From an uncultured Oscillospiraceae bacterium (lineage in GTDB: Bacteria; Bacillota; Clostridia; Oscillospirales; Acutalibacteraceae), in contig UQFO01000005.1 in NCBI GenBank assembly GCA_900540275.1, positions 1 through 64,000 on the forward strand: 64,000 nt of DNA, read 5' to 3'. Positions 50,476 to 59,328 of this stretch are shown piece by piece; the stretch's first letter is position 1, and each line of letters starts with the position of its first letter. The notes below the pieces were generated by a model. That model was given only the letters and a program-made list of their open reading frames with translations, was not told the origin of the DNA and made no database searches. The translations under genes and the position numbers were made by a program.

Positions 50476-50531
50476 TTGACCTGCGCGCCCTGAAGTGGTA
50501 CAGTGAAAGCATCCGGCGCGGCCGGATGCTT
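50476..50531 (+). promoter_or_regulatory. hflX promoter and 5' hairpin
   Basis: TTGACC (50476-50481) and TACAGT (50499-50504), 17-base spacer. Directly after it AAGCATCCGGC (50507-50517) pairs with GCCGGATGCTT (50521-50531), so the message would start in or near a stable hairpin; no T run follows, so it is not a classic terminator. Confidence 0.6.
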
Positions 50532-50559
50532 CTATAAATTATTGACAATGGAGAAACCT

Positions 50560-51810
50560 ATGGAAATTTTTGAAAATGAAATCAAACCGCAGCGCGCGCT
50601 GCTCGTGTCTGTCGATACGGGCGAGTACGACGCGCAGGCTTCACTGAGCGAGCTGTTCGAGCTTGCGCAGAGCGCGGGCGCCGAAACAGTTACGAGCGTA
50701 ACGCAGAAAAAAGATAAGCCGGACGTCGCAACCTGTGTCGGCTCCGGGCGTTTACAGGAGATTGCCGAATATTGCAAAAACGACGAAATCGACCTGATTA
50801 TTTTTGACAGGGAGCTTTCCCCCACGCAAATCCGCAATATTGAGAAGGAAACGGACGTGTGCGTCATTGACCGCACAATGCTTATCCTTGATATATTCGC
50901 GCAGCGCGCGCGTTCAAAGGAGGGCAAGCTGCAGGTTGAGCTTGCGCAGCTCAAATACATGCTGCCGCGCCTGACCGGCAAGGGCGCCGAGATGTCGCGC
51001 CTGGGCGGCGGCATCGGCACGAGGGGCCCGGGTGAAACAAAGCTTGAAACAGACAAGCGCCATATCCGCAGGCGCATGGAAACCCTTCAGGAGCAGTTAG
51101 CCGAGGTAGAAAAGCACCGCGGCCAGCTCAAGCGCCGCCGCGAAAAGGACGGCGTGATTACGGTTGCAATCGTCGGCTATACGAACGCCGGTAAATCGAC
51201 GCTGATGAACTACCTGACAGACGCGGGCGTGCTTGCGCAGGACCAGCTTTTCGCAACACTCGACCCGACTTCGCGCGCCTTAAAGCTGCCAAACGGCGTA
51301 AGCGTCATGCTGACCGATACGGTCGGCCTGGTACGCCGCCTGCCCCACCATCTGGTCAACGCCTTTAAATCCACGCTGGAAGAGGCGGCGCAGGCCGATA
51401 TTATTTTAAATGTCTGCGACGCTTCGAGCGAAGAGGCGCAGGTACACCTGACCGTAACCAGCGAGCTGCTCCGCGAGCTGGGCTGTGAGGACAGGCCGAT
51501 TATCCCCGTACTGAACAAATGCGATTTGGTAAGCGGGCTTGACACCGTACCGATGATAGGCAGCGCTGTGCGCATCAGCGCAAAAACGGGAAAGGGCGTG
51601 GACAGCCTGCTCCAGGCTGTGGAAAACAACCTGCCTGTAAAAATGCGGCGTGTCAGGCTTCTTCTGCCGTTCGGGCAGGCGCCGCTGACAGCAAAGCTGA
51701 GGCAGCAGGGCACACTGCTCCATGAGGAGTATACCGACGGCGGCATATCGGTGGAGGCGGTCGTCGACGAACGGCTGTATGCTTATGTTCAGGAGTATGT
51801 GATAGAGTAA
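50560..51810 (+). CDS. hflX: ribosome-associated GTPase HflX
   Basis: Protein of 416 residues that splits stalled ribosomes. N-terminal HflX domain (G-S-G-R-L-Q-E-I; D-R-E-L-S-P-T-Q), the G-G-G-I-G-T-R-G-P-G-E-T-K-L motif and GTPase motifs G-Y-T-N-A-G-K-S-T, D-T-V-G-L, N-K-C-D. GGAG lies six bases before ATG 50560, so upstream in-frame ATGs are not used. Confidence 0.95.
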   Translation: MEIFENEIKPQRALLVSVDTGEYDAQASLSELFELAQSAGAETVTSVTQKKDKPDVATCVGSGRLQEIAEYCKNDEIDLIIFDRELSPTQIRNIEKETDVCVIDRTMLILDIFAQRARSKEGKLQVELAQLKYMLPRLTGKGAEMSRLGGGIGTRGPGETKLETDKRHIRRRMETLQEQLAEVEKHRGQLKRRREKDGVITVAIVGYTNAGKSTLMNYLTDAGVLAQDQLFATLDPTSRALKLPNGVSVMLTDTVGLVRRLPHHLVNAFKSTLEEAAQADIILNVCDASSEEAQVHLTVTSELLRELGCEDRPIIPVLNKCDLVSGLDTVPMIGSAVRISAKTGKGVDSLLQAVENNLPVKMRRVRLLLPFGQAPLTAKLRQQGTLLHEEYTDGGISVEAVVDERLYAYVQEYVIE

Positions 51811-51844
51811 TATGCGCCACAAGAAAATAAAATAGTTATTTTTT

Positions 51845-51882
51845 AAGGAGTTTGTGAAATTTTTCCATTTCACAAGCTCCTT
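51845..51882 (+). terminator. intrinsic terminator after hflX
   Basis: AAGGAGTTTGTGAAAT pairs with ATTTCACAAGCTCCTT (one G-U pair), then T residues. Confidence 0.8.
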
Positions 51883-51958
51883 TTATTGACAATATTCAAC
51901 ATATAAATTATAATTTTATTGCACTTTTCATACAACTAAAATAAAGGAGTGAAAATTT

Positions 51959-53017
51959 ATGAGAAGTAAAAAATTAATATCATTTGCCTTAGTTTTGGCA
52001 GTGATGGCAACCGTCTTTGCCGTAACGGGGCACGCGGCGGACGCCGCAGGCATCCGCGCGGGCGAGTACTACTATCTCAGGAATGTAGGCTCAGGCCGTT
52101 ACATGGACGTAAAAAGCGGTGTGGACGCAAACTTTACCGACGTTATTACATACCCCTACAACGGCGGTAAGAACCAGCAGTTCCGCGTGCTGCACCCGGG
52201 CGACAACTACAAGTTTGTCGCGCGCTGTTCCTCGGCGAACCGCGTGCTCGACATCTCCAGCGGGAACGTCGATATTTATACGGACTCAAACGCGGCCTAC
52301 CAGCAGTTTTCTGTGGTCAGGCTTTCGGATGGTACGTATAACATCAAAAACGGCTCGAATTACATGATAGACAACACCTCCACGAACAGCGTTATCATGA
52401 GCTCCTCGAGCAACGGCAATTATTCCAGGTGGGCGTTTGAGAAAGTGTCGAAGGGCGACGCGGACATCTACTCGTTCAGCTACACGGGCTATGATTCCAC
52501 CTCCGCAAATACCGCGTTTAAAAATTCGGCAAATGCGATGGGCTACAGCGCCTATTCCTATGTAAACACCAGCGCAGACAACGCGCTGACCAATATGCTC
52601 GGCGACGATATTTGGGTACATAGAGGTAGGGGAGCCGCTGGGAATTTATATTTTAATACAAGCACAGGTGCAACCAACGGATCGATTACAATTGCAGGTA
52701 TAAATGGCCTTGCAACTAATGGTCTTTCCTCCATGCGTGTATTTATCTCGACCGGTTCCTATACGGGAAACGACACGAACGGCAACCCGACGAGCGCGTC
52801 GAACAACCTCGTAAAGGCGGCCTACAACAAGGGCGCGCACTATGCCATTGGCTTCCGTGAGGCGCCGGGAACATCCCTAGCTAGCACCTGGGTACAGTGC
52901 TTCATCACGCGCGCGGACGACGGCGTAAGCGTAGGCACCTGTGTGGAATACGCCGATTATTGGGCGAGCACCGGCGACAAATACGCGATTGGCGACACCA
53001 ACCAAAAGCTGACCTAA
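51959..53017 (+). CDS. secreted ricin-type/caspase-like-fold protein
   Basis: Protein of 352 residues: signal peptide (1-26), a ricin-type beta-trefoil lectin part (Y-Y-L-R-N-V-G-S-G-R-Y-M-D-V; Q-Q-F-R-V; Q-Q-F-S-V) to about residue 160, then a domain resembling caspase/CHAT-like peptidases (D-I-W-V-H-R-G-R-G, V-F-I-S-T-G-S-Y-T-G-N, K-A-A-Y-N-K-G-A-H-Y-A-I-G-F). The expected nucleophile Cys near G-C-x-T-G is Ser. It may bind carbohydrate and be non-catalytic. GGAG precedes the ATG. Confidence 0.65.
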   Translation: MRSKKLISFALVLAVMATVFAVTGHAADAAGIRAGEYYYLRNVGSGRYMDVKSGVDANFTDVITYPYNGGKNQQFRVLHPGDNYKFVARCSSANRVLDISSGNVDIYTDSNAAYQQFSVVRLSDGTYNIKNGSNYMIDNTSTNSVIMSSSSNGNYSRWAFEKVSKGDADIYSFSYTGYDSTSANTAFKNSANAMGYSAYSYVNTSADNALTNMLGDDIWVHRGRGAAGNLYFNTSTGATNGSITIAGINGLATNGLSSMRVFISTGSYTGNDTNGNPTSASNNLVKAAYNKGAHYAIGFREAPGTSLASTWVQCFITRADDGVSVGTCVEYADYWASTGDKYAIGDTNQKLT

Positions 53018-53031
53018 AGGAGGGGACAATA

Positions 53032-53868
53032 ATGAAAAACAAGAAAAAGCTATTGTGCACAGCCGTCATTTTGGGCGCGCTGGTTGTCATTTCGGGCGTG
53101 TCCGCCCTTGCGCAGGACGTCAATTCCGCTGAAATTGAGCAGGGCGGCTTTGGCATGTATGTGGACGGCGGCAAAGAGGCGGCGGCAAAGCAAATCACGC
53201 TGCCGGGACAAAGCGCGCTGAGTGTGGAGTATGAAAAAACCTTCAACCAGAGCGACACGCCGCTTGTCTCCCGACCAGACGCCTACGGCACCTACGATAT
53301 TTACACCGACGCACAGGGCAACGAATACATCTACCTGTACGACACAAACACGTTCTGCGGCTTCAAGTGGGAAACCGCCTATGCGGGCGAGCTGGAGCCG
53401 GAGGACATTATAACAGAACAGGCGGCGCTGGAAAGCGCCGGCGCGTACCTTGACGCGCTGTTCGGGCAAAATCAAACGGTTTACCAGCTGGAGCGCAGCT
53501 ACTACGGCAGCCAGAACGGCGTTTATGTAGTGGAGTACGCCTATTATTTAAACGGGGTCAAGACGGACGACTCCTGCGTTGTGTGGGTGCGCGCGGACAG
53601 CGGCGAGGTGTGCGCCTACAACACCTTTAAACGCGGCCGCTACGCGCAGCTCGATTTAACGGTCGATACCGCCGCCACGCGCAGCCAGCTCGGCGCGGCA
53701 TTGTGGGACGCGGGGGCAAGCCCCTTGAACCGTTCCATCGGCTATGAAATTGCCGACGAATACTTGACCTTCGATTTACAGGGGAACCCCGTCATGCAGT
53801 ACGAGGTCGTGTTCAGCGGGGACGCTACACCCCAGCCGTACCAGGTGCCCGCCGTACCGGAGGGATAA
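53032..53868 (+). CDS. secreted protein paired with the caspase-like protein
   Basis: Protein of 278 residues, signal peptide (1-22), then a beta-rich domain with Y-D-I-Y-T-D-A-Q-G-N-E-Y-I-Y-L-Y-D and a PepSY-like segment (V-V-W-V-R-A-D-S-G-E-V-C-A-Y). GGAGG precedes ATG 53032. It begins 14 bases after its neighbour, so the two are likely co-expressed; PepSY-type modules often modulate peptidases. Partnership is inference. Confidence 0.65.
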   Translation: MKNKKKLLCTAVILGALVVISGVSALAQDVNSAEIEQGGFGMYVDGGKEAAAKQITLPGQSALSVEYEKTFNQSDTPLVSRPDAYGTYDIYTDAQGNEYIYLYDTNTFCGFKWETAYAGELEPEDIITEQAALESAGAYLDALFGQNQTVYQLERSYYGSQNGVYVVEYAYYLNGVKTDDSCVVWVRADSGEVCAYNTFKRGRYAQLDLTVDTAATRSQLGAALWDAGASPLNRSIGYEIADEYLTFDLQGNPVMQYEVVFSGDATPQPYQVPAVPEG

Positions 53869-53983
53869 CTTTTATTTAATGCAGTTGAAAAGCTTGCCAT
53901 TTCTGAGTATAATGGAAAGGTAAGATAAGATGGGACACTGCAAAAGCCAGGCGTATGTGTGAAAGAGATGGGACAAATTGAAT

Positions 53984-54406
53984 ATGAAAAAATGGAAGCT
54001 CAAGAAAATCAAATGGAACACAAGGAATATGCTGATTCTGGCGACGTGTATCTTCCTAAGCTGTGTATTTATTTTAACGGTGGCAGTCATCGGTCTGACG
54101 GAAAGCGGCGTTAAGCCAAAGGAAGACGCGATTTCGGCAACTTTAAGTTTGAGAACTTACTCGTATAATGATGTATATGCTGATGAATTTAAGGTGAATA
54201 TTGGCAACAAACAAAGTCTTGCTGATTTGCGTGAATTGGAGAGCTGTGTAAAAAATATTACCTTGAAGGAATATACTGATATGATAGTATGGGAAGCGGA
54301 GTTTACCTATGTAAAAGAGGACGGCTCTAAGGAAGAACGCACCTACCGGAAAACAGGTGTGAGTAAGGACGTTGATAAGTTCCTCGACAAGTATTACAAG
54401 CCATAA
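53984..54406 (+). CDS. small membrane protein, tandem family copy 1
   Basis: Protein of 140 residues: basic N-terminus, one membrane segment (L-I-L-A-T-C-I-F-L-S-C-V-F-I-L-T-V-A-V-I-G-L), then an extracytoplasmic domain ending K-E-D-G-S-K-E-E-R-T-Y-R-K-T and D-K-F-L-D-K-Y-Y-K-P. It is paralogous to the next two genes. Ribosome site weak; TTG 53978 is an alternative start. No known family. Confidence 0.65.
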   Translation: MKKWKLKKIKWNTRNMLILATCIFLSCVFILTVAVIGLTESGVKPKEDAISATLSLRTYSYNDVYADEFKVNIGNKQSLADLRELESCVKNITLKEYTDMIVWEAEFTYVKEDGSKEERTYRKTGVSKDVDKFLDKYYKP

Positions 54407-54410
54407 GACG

Positions 54411-54434
54411 AAAGGGGCGCGGCAGCGCCCCTTT
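54411..54434 (+). terminator. intrinsic terminator after copy 1
   Basis: AAAGGGGCGC (54411-54420), loop ggca, GCGCCCCTTT (54425-54434) and T residues. Confidence 0.8.
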
Positions 54435-54499
54435 TTCTTAAGTGTAAGAGACTTTATATAGTATTAGCAAAACGCTTAATATAGAAAGGAGTGCGGCAG

Positions 54500-54934
54500 A
54501 TGAAACACCGCAGGCTAAGCACGCGCGGACTGTTAATTCTTTTTACCTGCATATTTTTAGGCTGCGTGTTTTTTTTATCCGCGTTTGCATTTTACCTGGA
54601 CCAAAACGGCGTAGGGCCTGAGGAGGACGCGGTTTCCGCGGTATTTTATTTAAATGGCCCGTATTTATATCAAGAGGAATTCACCGAAGAATTTTGTGTA
54701 AAAATTGACAGCCAACAAGGGATAGCCGACCTGCGCGCTCTGGAAAAAAGTGTGAAAAATATGACACTAAAGGAATACACAAGTTTGATAGTCTGGGAAG
54801 GGACATTTACCTATATCAAAGCGGACGGTACGAAGGAACAGCGCACCTACCGCAAATCGGATTTAAACAAGGACATAAACAAATTTCTCGACAAGTACTA
54901 CAAGCCGCCGAAAGAGGGAGGCGAAGGCCAATGA
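54500..54934 (+). CDS. small membrane protein, tandem family copy 2
   Basis: Protein of 144 residues with the same plan as copy 1: K-H-R-R-L-S-T-R-G-L-L-I-L-F-T-C-I-F-L-G-C-V-F-F-L-S membrane start (its codons include an eight-T run), then D-Q-N-G-V-G-P-E-E and the conserved T-L-K-E-Y-T and F-L-D-K-Y-Y-K-P-P. AAGGAG lies nine bases before ATG 54500. Stop overlaps copy 3's ATG by four bases. Confidence 0.7.
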   Translation: MKHRRLSTRGLLILFTCIFLGCVFFLSAFAFYLDQNGVGPEEDAVSAVFYLNGPYLYQEEFTEEFCVKIDSQQGIADLRALEKSVKNMTLKEYTSLIVWEGTFTYIKADGTKEQRTYRKSDLNKDINKFLDKYYKPPKEGGEGQ

Positions 54935-55337
54935 AACACCGCAGGCTAAGCACGCGCGGGCTGTTAATTCTTTTTACCTGCATATTTTTAGGCTGCGTGT
55001 TTTTTTATCCGCATTTGCGTTTTACCTGGACCAAAACGGCGTAGGGCCTGAGGAGGAAGCGGTTTCCGGCGAATTGATGATTGGCCCATATTCTCACAAC
55101 AATGAATTCTTAGATGAATTCAAAATTACAGTAGACAGTAAAGAAAGCCTCGCAGATATGCGCAAATTGGAAAGCAGTGTAAAAAATTGCACGTTAAAAG
55201 AATATACCGATTTGATTCTATGGGATGCACGATTCTCCTATGTAAAAGAGGACGGCTCCAAGGAGGAGCGCACCTATAGAAAAACCGGCTTAAGCGATGA
55301 CGTAAACAAATTTCTCGACAAGTACTACAAGCCATAA
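54931..55337 (+). pseudogene. small membrane protein, tandem family copy 3, frameshifted in poly-T
   Basis: The first 60 bases are nearly identical to copy 2, but the T8 run at 54569-54576 of copy 2 is T7 here (about 54990-54996), shifting the frame after G-C-V-F-F. In the restored frame the rest reads L-D-Q-N-G-V-G-P-E-E-E-A-V through E-F-L-D-E-F-K-I-T-V-D to F-L-D-K-Y-Y-K-P, with different, diversified middle residues. It could be a pseudogene, a phase-variable on/off gene, or a sequencing error. Confidence 0.7.
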
Positions 55338-55367
55338 AATAAAGGGCGCACAGCGCCCCGCATAAAT

Positions 55368-55401
55368 AAAAGCGGCGGAACCGTAATGCTCCGCCGCTTT
55401 T
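55368..55401. terminator. bidirectional terminator
   Basis: AAAAGCGGCGGA (55368-55379) and TCCGCCGCTTTT (55390-55401). Ends copy 3 and convergent aroK. Confidence 0.8.
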
Positions 55402-55406
55402 CCCTT

Positions 55407-55943
55407 TTATTTACGGTTTTTTGCCCGCGAACCAAGCGCAAGCGCCTTTGCGATTTCCCGCGCGGTTTTATACGGCGACTGCGCCGCGTTTACCGTCAGG
55501 TGCGCCGCGCCGCGGTACAGGGGCATCCGCTTTGCGTATAGCTCCCGCATCGCCTCGTCCCTGTCCGGGCGCTGCAAGAGCGGGCGCTTTTTGTCGTTTT
55601 TCAGGCGGCGCTTAATCACCTCGAGCGGCGCGTCGAGCAGGACAATCCGGCAGCTTTCGCTCAGGACTCCGACATTCCGCTGGTACACAAGCGTGCCTCC
55701 GCCCGCGCTGATGATGCAGCCGTCCCTGCTTGCAAGCTCTTTGGAAGCCTCATGCTCCAAATCACGGAAATAGGCTTCCCCGTGCCGTTTGAAAATTTCA
55801 CTTACGGCCATGCCCGCCTTTTCTTCTATATAATCGTCCATATCGACAAAGGGCAGGCCCGTCCTTTTGGCAAGCAGCCTGCCGACGGTTGTTTTCCCGC
55901 TGCCCATAAAGCCGCACAGGACGACATTCCTGTACTGTGGCAT
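55407..55943 (-). CDS. aroK: shikimate kinase
   Basis: Protein of 178 residues: P-loop G-F-M-G-S-G-K-T-T-V-G, substrate D-M-D-D-Y, G-G-G-T-L and a LID Arg region (R-P-L-L-Q-R-P). It phosphorylates shikimate in aromatic amino-acid synthesis. It follows aroE after 28 bases on the same strand, an aroE-aroK pair. Confidence 0.95.
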   Translation of the reverse strand: MPQYRNVVLCGFMGSGKTTVGRLLAKRTGLPFVDMDDYIEEKAGMAVSEIFKRHGEAYFRDLEHEASKELASRDGCIISAGGGTLVYQRNVGVLSESCRIVLLDAPLEVIKRRLKNDKKRPLLQRPDRDEAMRELYAKRMPLYRGAAHLTVNAAQSPYKTAREIAKALALGSRAKNRK

Positions 55944-55971
55944 ACGTTTTGCATTCCTTTGTTATAGCTTC

Positions 55972-56820
55972 TTATTTTTGGAACGTGCGTATAAGCTCCT
56001 GCGCGCTGTCCTGGCAGAGCTTTCCGATATCCCCTGCGTCATAAACTGAGCCGTTCCAGATTTCATGGGAAACGACCGCCTGCCAGACGAGCATGGAAAT
56101 ACCGCCGAGTGCCTTCACACCAAACGCCTCCGCTTTTTTTAACAGCTGCGTGTCGAGCGGGTTGTAGACCGCGTCGAAAATATATTTGCTGGTTTTGATA
56201 ATTTCATCGCCGACAGGGCATGCGTCTGTATTCGGGTACATACCCACGGGCGTCGCGTTGATTAGTAAATCGATACCGCCCTCAATCCGGTCGAGTACGC
56301 AGGTGTCTACATGCGCATTAAAGACATTAATGCTCAATTCCCCGGCAAGGCAGGCGACAGCGGGCAAATCGTCAGGGCGCACGGCAATGGTCAGGTTGCA
56401 GCCGGCCTTTGCCGCCTCATACGCCATAGTGCGCGCCACTCCCCCCGTACCCAGGATTACCACCCTGCCCCTAAGAGGGATTCCAGCCGCCTCAAGCGCC
56501 TTCAAAAAGCCGTCCGGGTCGGTCGTGTAGCCGATGGACTGCTCCCCGTTCTTCACGGTATTCACGCTTCCGTACAGCCCTGCTTTTTTGTCGAGCCCGT
56601 CCAGGTACCCGATGATGTGCTGCTTGTGCGGGATTGTGATATTAAAGCCGTCGAGCATTTTCAGCTCCTCTTTAAACCGTGCCCCCAGGTCCTCGGGCGC
56701 AATGTCCAAAACGGAGTATTCCGCGTCGATTCCGGCAAGCTCAAACAGCCTGTTGTGGATAAACGGGGACATCGTATGCCCAATCGGATGGCCGATGACC
56801 GCGTACGTTTTCTTTTTCAT
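55972..56820 (-). CDS. aroE: shikimate dehydrogenase
   Basis: Protein of 282 residues: A-V-I-G-H-P-I-G-H-T-M-S-P-F-I-H-N, G-F-N-I-T-I-P-H-K (catalytic Lys), N-T-V and the NADP Rossmann G-T-G-G-V-A-R-T. Reduces 3-dehydroshikimate. ATG 56820 is used since GGGAG lies upstream; the longer frame lacks support. Confidence 0.95.
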   Translation of the reverse strand: MKKKTYAVIGHPIGHTMSPFIHNRLFELAGIDAEYSVLDIAPEDLGARFKEELKMLDGFNITIPHKQHIIGYLDGLDKKAGLYGSVNTVKNGEQSIGYTTDPDGFLKALEAAGIPLRGRVVILGTGGVARTMAYEAAKAGCNLTIAVRPDDLPAVACLAGELSINVFNAHVDTCVLDRIEGGIDLLINATPVGMYPNTDACPVGDEIIKTSKYIFDAVYNPLDTQLLKKAEAFGVKALGGISMLVWQAVVSHEIWNGSVYDAGDIGKLCQDSAQELIRTFQK

Positions 56821-56902
56821 GATAAACCCACTCCCATCCACCTAAAATTTGGTTAGATTATAAAAATAAATCCGTTTTTGCCGAAAAGTTACAATTTTGT
56901 TA

Positions 56903-56931
56903 TTGACAAAGGCTACCTTTACTAATAATAT
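56903..56931 (+). promoter_or_regulatory. acpP promoter
   Basis: TTGACA (56903-56908) and TAATAT (56926-56931), 17-base spacer, with about 135 bases of leader. TACTAAT occurs at 56920-56926 and again at 56939-56945, reminiscent of FapR half-sites but in direct orientation. Confidence 0.7.
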
Positions 56932-57072
56932 GTTTTTGTACTAATCTTATGCCGGTTCGAAATTCGAAAAAAGCGGAAATGTGCGTGGTGTTATTGTAGC
57001 ATAAAAAGCATGATTTTGTCCACAATACAATCATCTGCTGGCGGCAAAATAAAAATTATGGAGGAATACATT

Positions 57073-57300
57073 ATGGTACTGGAAAAGGTAAAGGCAATCC
57101 TTGCTGAACAGTTCGATGTGGAAGAGGATTCTATTACAGCGGAAACAACGATTCAGGAGGACCTCGGAGCCGATTCGCTCGACGTCGTCGACCTGCTCAT
57201 GTCGATTGAAGACGAATTTGAAATTGAGGTTCCCGACGAGGAGATTGAGAATATTAAAACCGTCGGCAACCTGGTGGAGTATATCGAAGCCAACGTTTGA
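57073..57300 (+). CDS. acpP: acyl carrier protein
   Basis: Protein of 75 residues, acidic four-helix carrier. Phosphopantetheine Ser in G-A-D-S-L-D-V-V-D-L. GGAGG lies eight bases before ATG 57073. It stands alone rather than in a fab operon, so it may be a fatty-acid or dedicated ACP. Confidence 0.95.
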   Translation: MVLEKVKAILAEQFDVEEDSITAETTIQEDLGADSLDVVDLLMSIEDEFEIEVPDEEIENIKTVGNLVEYIEANV

Positions 57301-57318
57301 TTTGCCTGCTGTTTTTTG

Positions 57319-57342
57319 AGAGGGACGGGAAACCGTCCCTCT
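57319..57342 (+). terminator. intrinsic terminator after acpP
   Basis: AGAGGGACGG, loop GAAA, CCGTCCCTCT and T residues. Confidence 0.85.
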
Positions 57343-57427
57343 TTTGTTTTTTGTCCTCCTTTTTCCGTATATCTTTTTACAAACGAAACATATTAAAGAT
57401 ATACCAGAAGAAAGGTGGTTATCTATT

Positions 57428-58102
57428 ATGTTTAAACATGAAAAAAAGCTGCTGCAGGACGTTCGCGTAGACCGCACAAACCCGAACTATGCCGCGCTTT
57501 TGCAGGAGCAGCTCGGCGGCCCGCAGGGAGAACTTAAATCCGCGCTGCAATATCTCGCGCAGAGTATGCGCATCAAGAATCCTGAAATCAAGGATTTGTT
57601 TCTGGATATTGCCGCGGAGGAGCTTTGCCATCTGGAGATGGTGGCAACCGCGGTAAACCTTTTAAACGGTTCTGAGCCGGATGCGAAAAACGCGACGGTC
57701 GGCACTGTGGAGGCGCACGTTTTAAGCGGCCTGACGCCGATGCTTACAAATGCATCCGGTTACCTCTGGACCGCGGCCTATGTAAACGAAACGGGAGACG
57801 CAGCCGCGGATATTTTGTCGGACATTGCGTCCGAGCAGCGCGCGAAGGTCGTATACCAGAACCTTTACCGCCAGATTGACGACAAGGGTGTGCGCGAGAT
57901 GATTGATTTCCTGCTCAACCGCGAGGAAGCGCACAATACGATGTTCCGTGAGGCGTTCAACAAGATACAGGATTCCGGTTCGCAGAAAGACTGGGGCGCA
58001 ACCAGGGATTCCCGCATTTACTTCGACCTCTCCACCCCGTCCCCGAACGGCGGCCAGAATTTTGACCCCGCGAAGAGCCAGCCGCCAAGCTTCAACATCT
58101 GA
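57428..58102 (+). CDS. manganese catalase
   Basis: Protein of 224 residues of the di-manganese catalase / CotJC ferritin-like family: G-G-P-Q-G-E-L-K-S-A-L, A-A-E-E-L-C-H-L-E-M-V, N-R-E-E-A-H-N-T-M-F supply Glu/His metal ligands. Destroys hydrogen peroxide in an anaerobe. AAGGTGG precedes ATG 57428. The C-terminal S-T-P-S-P-N-G-G-Q-N-F tail is typical. Confidence 0.92.
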   Translation: MFKHEKKLLQDVRVDRTNPNYAALLQEQLGGPQGELKSALQYLAQSMRIKNPEIKDLFLDIAAEELCHLEMVATAVNLLNGSEPDAKNATVGTVEAHVLSGLTPMLTNASGYLWTAAYVNETGDAAADILSDIASEQRAKVVYQNLYRQIDDKGVREMIDFLLNREEAHNTMFREAFNKIQDSGSQKDWGATRDSRIYFDLSTPSPNGGQNFDPAKSQPPSFNI

Positions 58103-58131
58103 CCGGCGCGCTTCATACAAGAAATTCTGAA

Positions 58132-58164
58132 AAGGCCGGCGGTATGTATCATACCGCCGGCCTT
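58132..58164. terminator. bidirectional terminator
   Basis: AAGGCCGGCGGTATG with CATACCGCCGGCCTT, three-base loop. Confidence 0.8.
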
Positions 58165-58170
58165 GCCTTG

Positions 58171-58587
58171 TTAAAAAAATCTTTTTTTGGAACGCGCCCG
58201 CGCCGATTTTGTATAAAAATCGCAGTTCCCGTCAAGCGACAGCTTATCCCTGTGGCCTTCAAGATTATCGCCTGCGCAGTCCTCTTCATAGCTTTCACAT
58301 GTCAAGCAGCACGTTTTGACCGCCTGCCTGAGCCGCCTGTCGTACTCCTCCTGCGGCAGGATTTCAATTTCTTCCTCTGTAAATTCCTTTATTGCGCGGC
58401 TGTTCAAATAAACCTGTTTTCTTTTTTCATCCTGTATAAAATAAGGCGCGACACAGTTTTCGGCATTGAGCCGTTCCAGCATAATAAATTCCGGGCTGTG
58501 CTGGCCGCAGTACCGGACAAACTCCTCCGCGCTATTACATCCGTCCGGGAAAAAATAGTACTCGTAATCTATACATAACGCTTTCAT
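58171..58587 (-). CDS. cysteine-rich small protein of unknown function
   Basis: Protein of 138 residues. ATG 58587 has a G-rich ribosome-site-like region upstream. N-terminal globular part (A-L-C-I-D-Y-E-Y-Y-F-F-P-D-G) and C-terminal C-C-L-T-C-E-S-Y-E-E-D-C ... G-N-C-D-F-Y cluster that could bind metal. Not recognised. Confidence 0.6.
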   Translation of the reverse strand: MKALCIDYEYYFFPDGCNSAEEFVRYCGQHSPEFIMLERLNAENCVAPYFIQDEKRKQVYLNSRAIKEFTEEEIEILPQEEYDRRLRQAVKTCCLTCESYEEDCAGDNLEGHRDKLSLDGNCDFYTKSARARSKKRFF

Positions 58588-58699
58588 GAGCCGCCGCCCC
58601 CCTGTGAGTAATCCAACCAGGAAAATATACCTTATTATATCATAAGCGGCATTTTTCGACAAGCCTTTCCCGGGTTTTATTGCACCGGCCTCTAAACAG

Positions 58700-59308
58700 C
58701 TACCGCTGCATCGTATAATTTCCTGTAACGCTCCCAACCATGGAGGTCGGGTCGATAAACAGCGTGCCGGAGCAGTCGACCGTATCGATTTTACAATGCG
58801 GCCCTATTTTAATGTGCGTGCCGTTTACCGCATGTGCCTGTACGCCGTTTATCTCGATAGATGTCGCTTCAATCAAATCTACGCGTGATACCTGCCGGTT
58901 GAACAAAAACATGAGATGATGCGGGTGGGAATAAATGCAAATACTGTCGCCGACCAGCTCCTTTGCACGGATGCATCCCTGGGCCTTTATAAAATCGGCG
59001 GAAATTTCGCCGTCCGTCTTGATAACGCCGTCGCATTCAATCCGTTCCGCCTCTAATTTCATTTCCCCCTTCAGGCTTACAACACCGTCGATGATAAGCT
59101 CCTTGGCCCGGATATCCGCTTTAAATTCCGCAACGCCGTCACAGCGGAACAGGCCGGTTTCTACGGCGCCGCTGCAGTGAAACGTCCCGTCTATTTTAAC
59201 AGACTCCGCCTTGATATTACCGGTGCATTTTCCTACCCCGTCAATCGCGAGGTTTCTAAATACCCCGCCCGAAATACTGCTGACGCCGTCTAAATTAAAA
59301 TCCTGCAT
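58700..59308 (-). CDS. bactofilin-like polymer-forming protein
   Basis: Protein of 202 residues, largely short Gly/Asp-spaced beta turns (I-D-G-V, K-I-D-G-T-F, E-C-D-G-V-I-K-T-D-G) consistent with a bactofilin-type right-handed beta-helix. AAGGAG lies eight bases before ATG 59308. Downstream of a YhbD-like gene, the same pairing as Bacillus subtilis yhbD with the bactofilin genes bacE/bacF (yhbE/yhbF). Bactofilins form cytoplasmic filaments for shape or motility. Confidence 0.8.
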   Translation of the reverse strand: MQDFNLDGVSSISGGVFRNLAIDGVGKCTGNIKAESVKIDGTFHCSGAVETGLFRCDGVAEFKADIRAKELIIDGVVSLKGEMKLEAERIECDGVIKTDGEISADFIKAQGCIRAKELVGDSICIYSHPHHLMFLFNRQVSRVDLIEATSIEINGVQAHAVNGTHIKIGPHCKIDTVDCSGTLFIDPTSMVGSVTGNYTMQR

Positions 59309-59328
59309 AACGATAGCTCCTTCCAAAT

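Noticed and set aside
50507..50531. Terminator upstream of hflX
   Set aside because: The stem is strong but is not followed by a T run and lies directly after a promoter; treated as a 5' hairpin.
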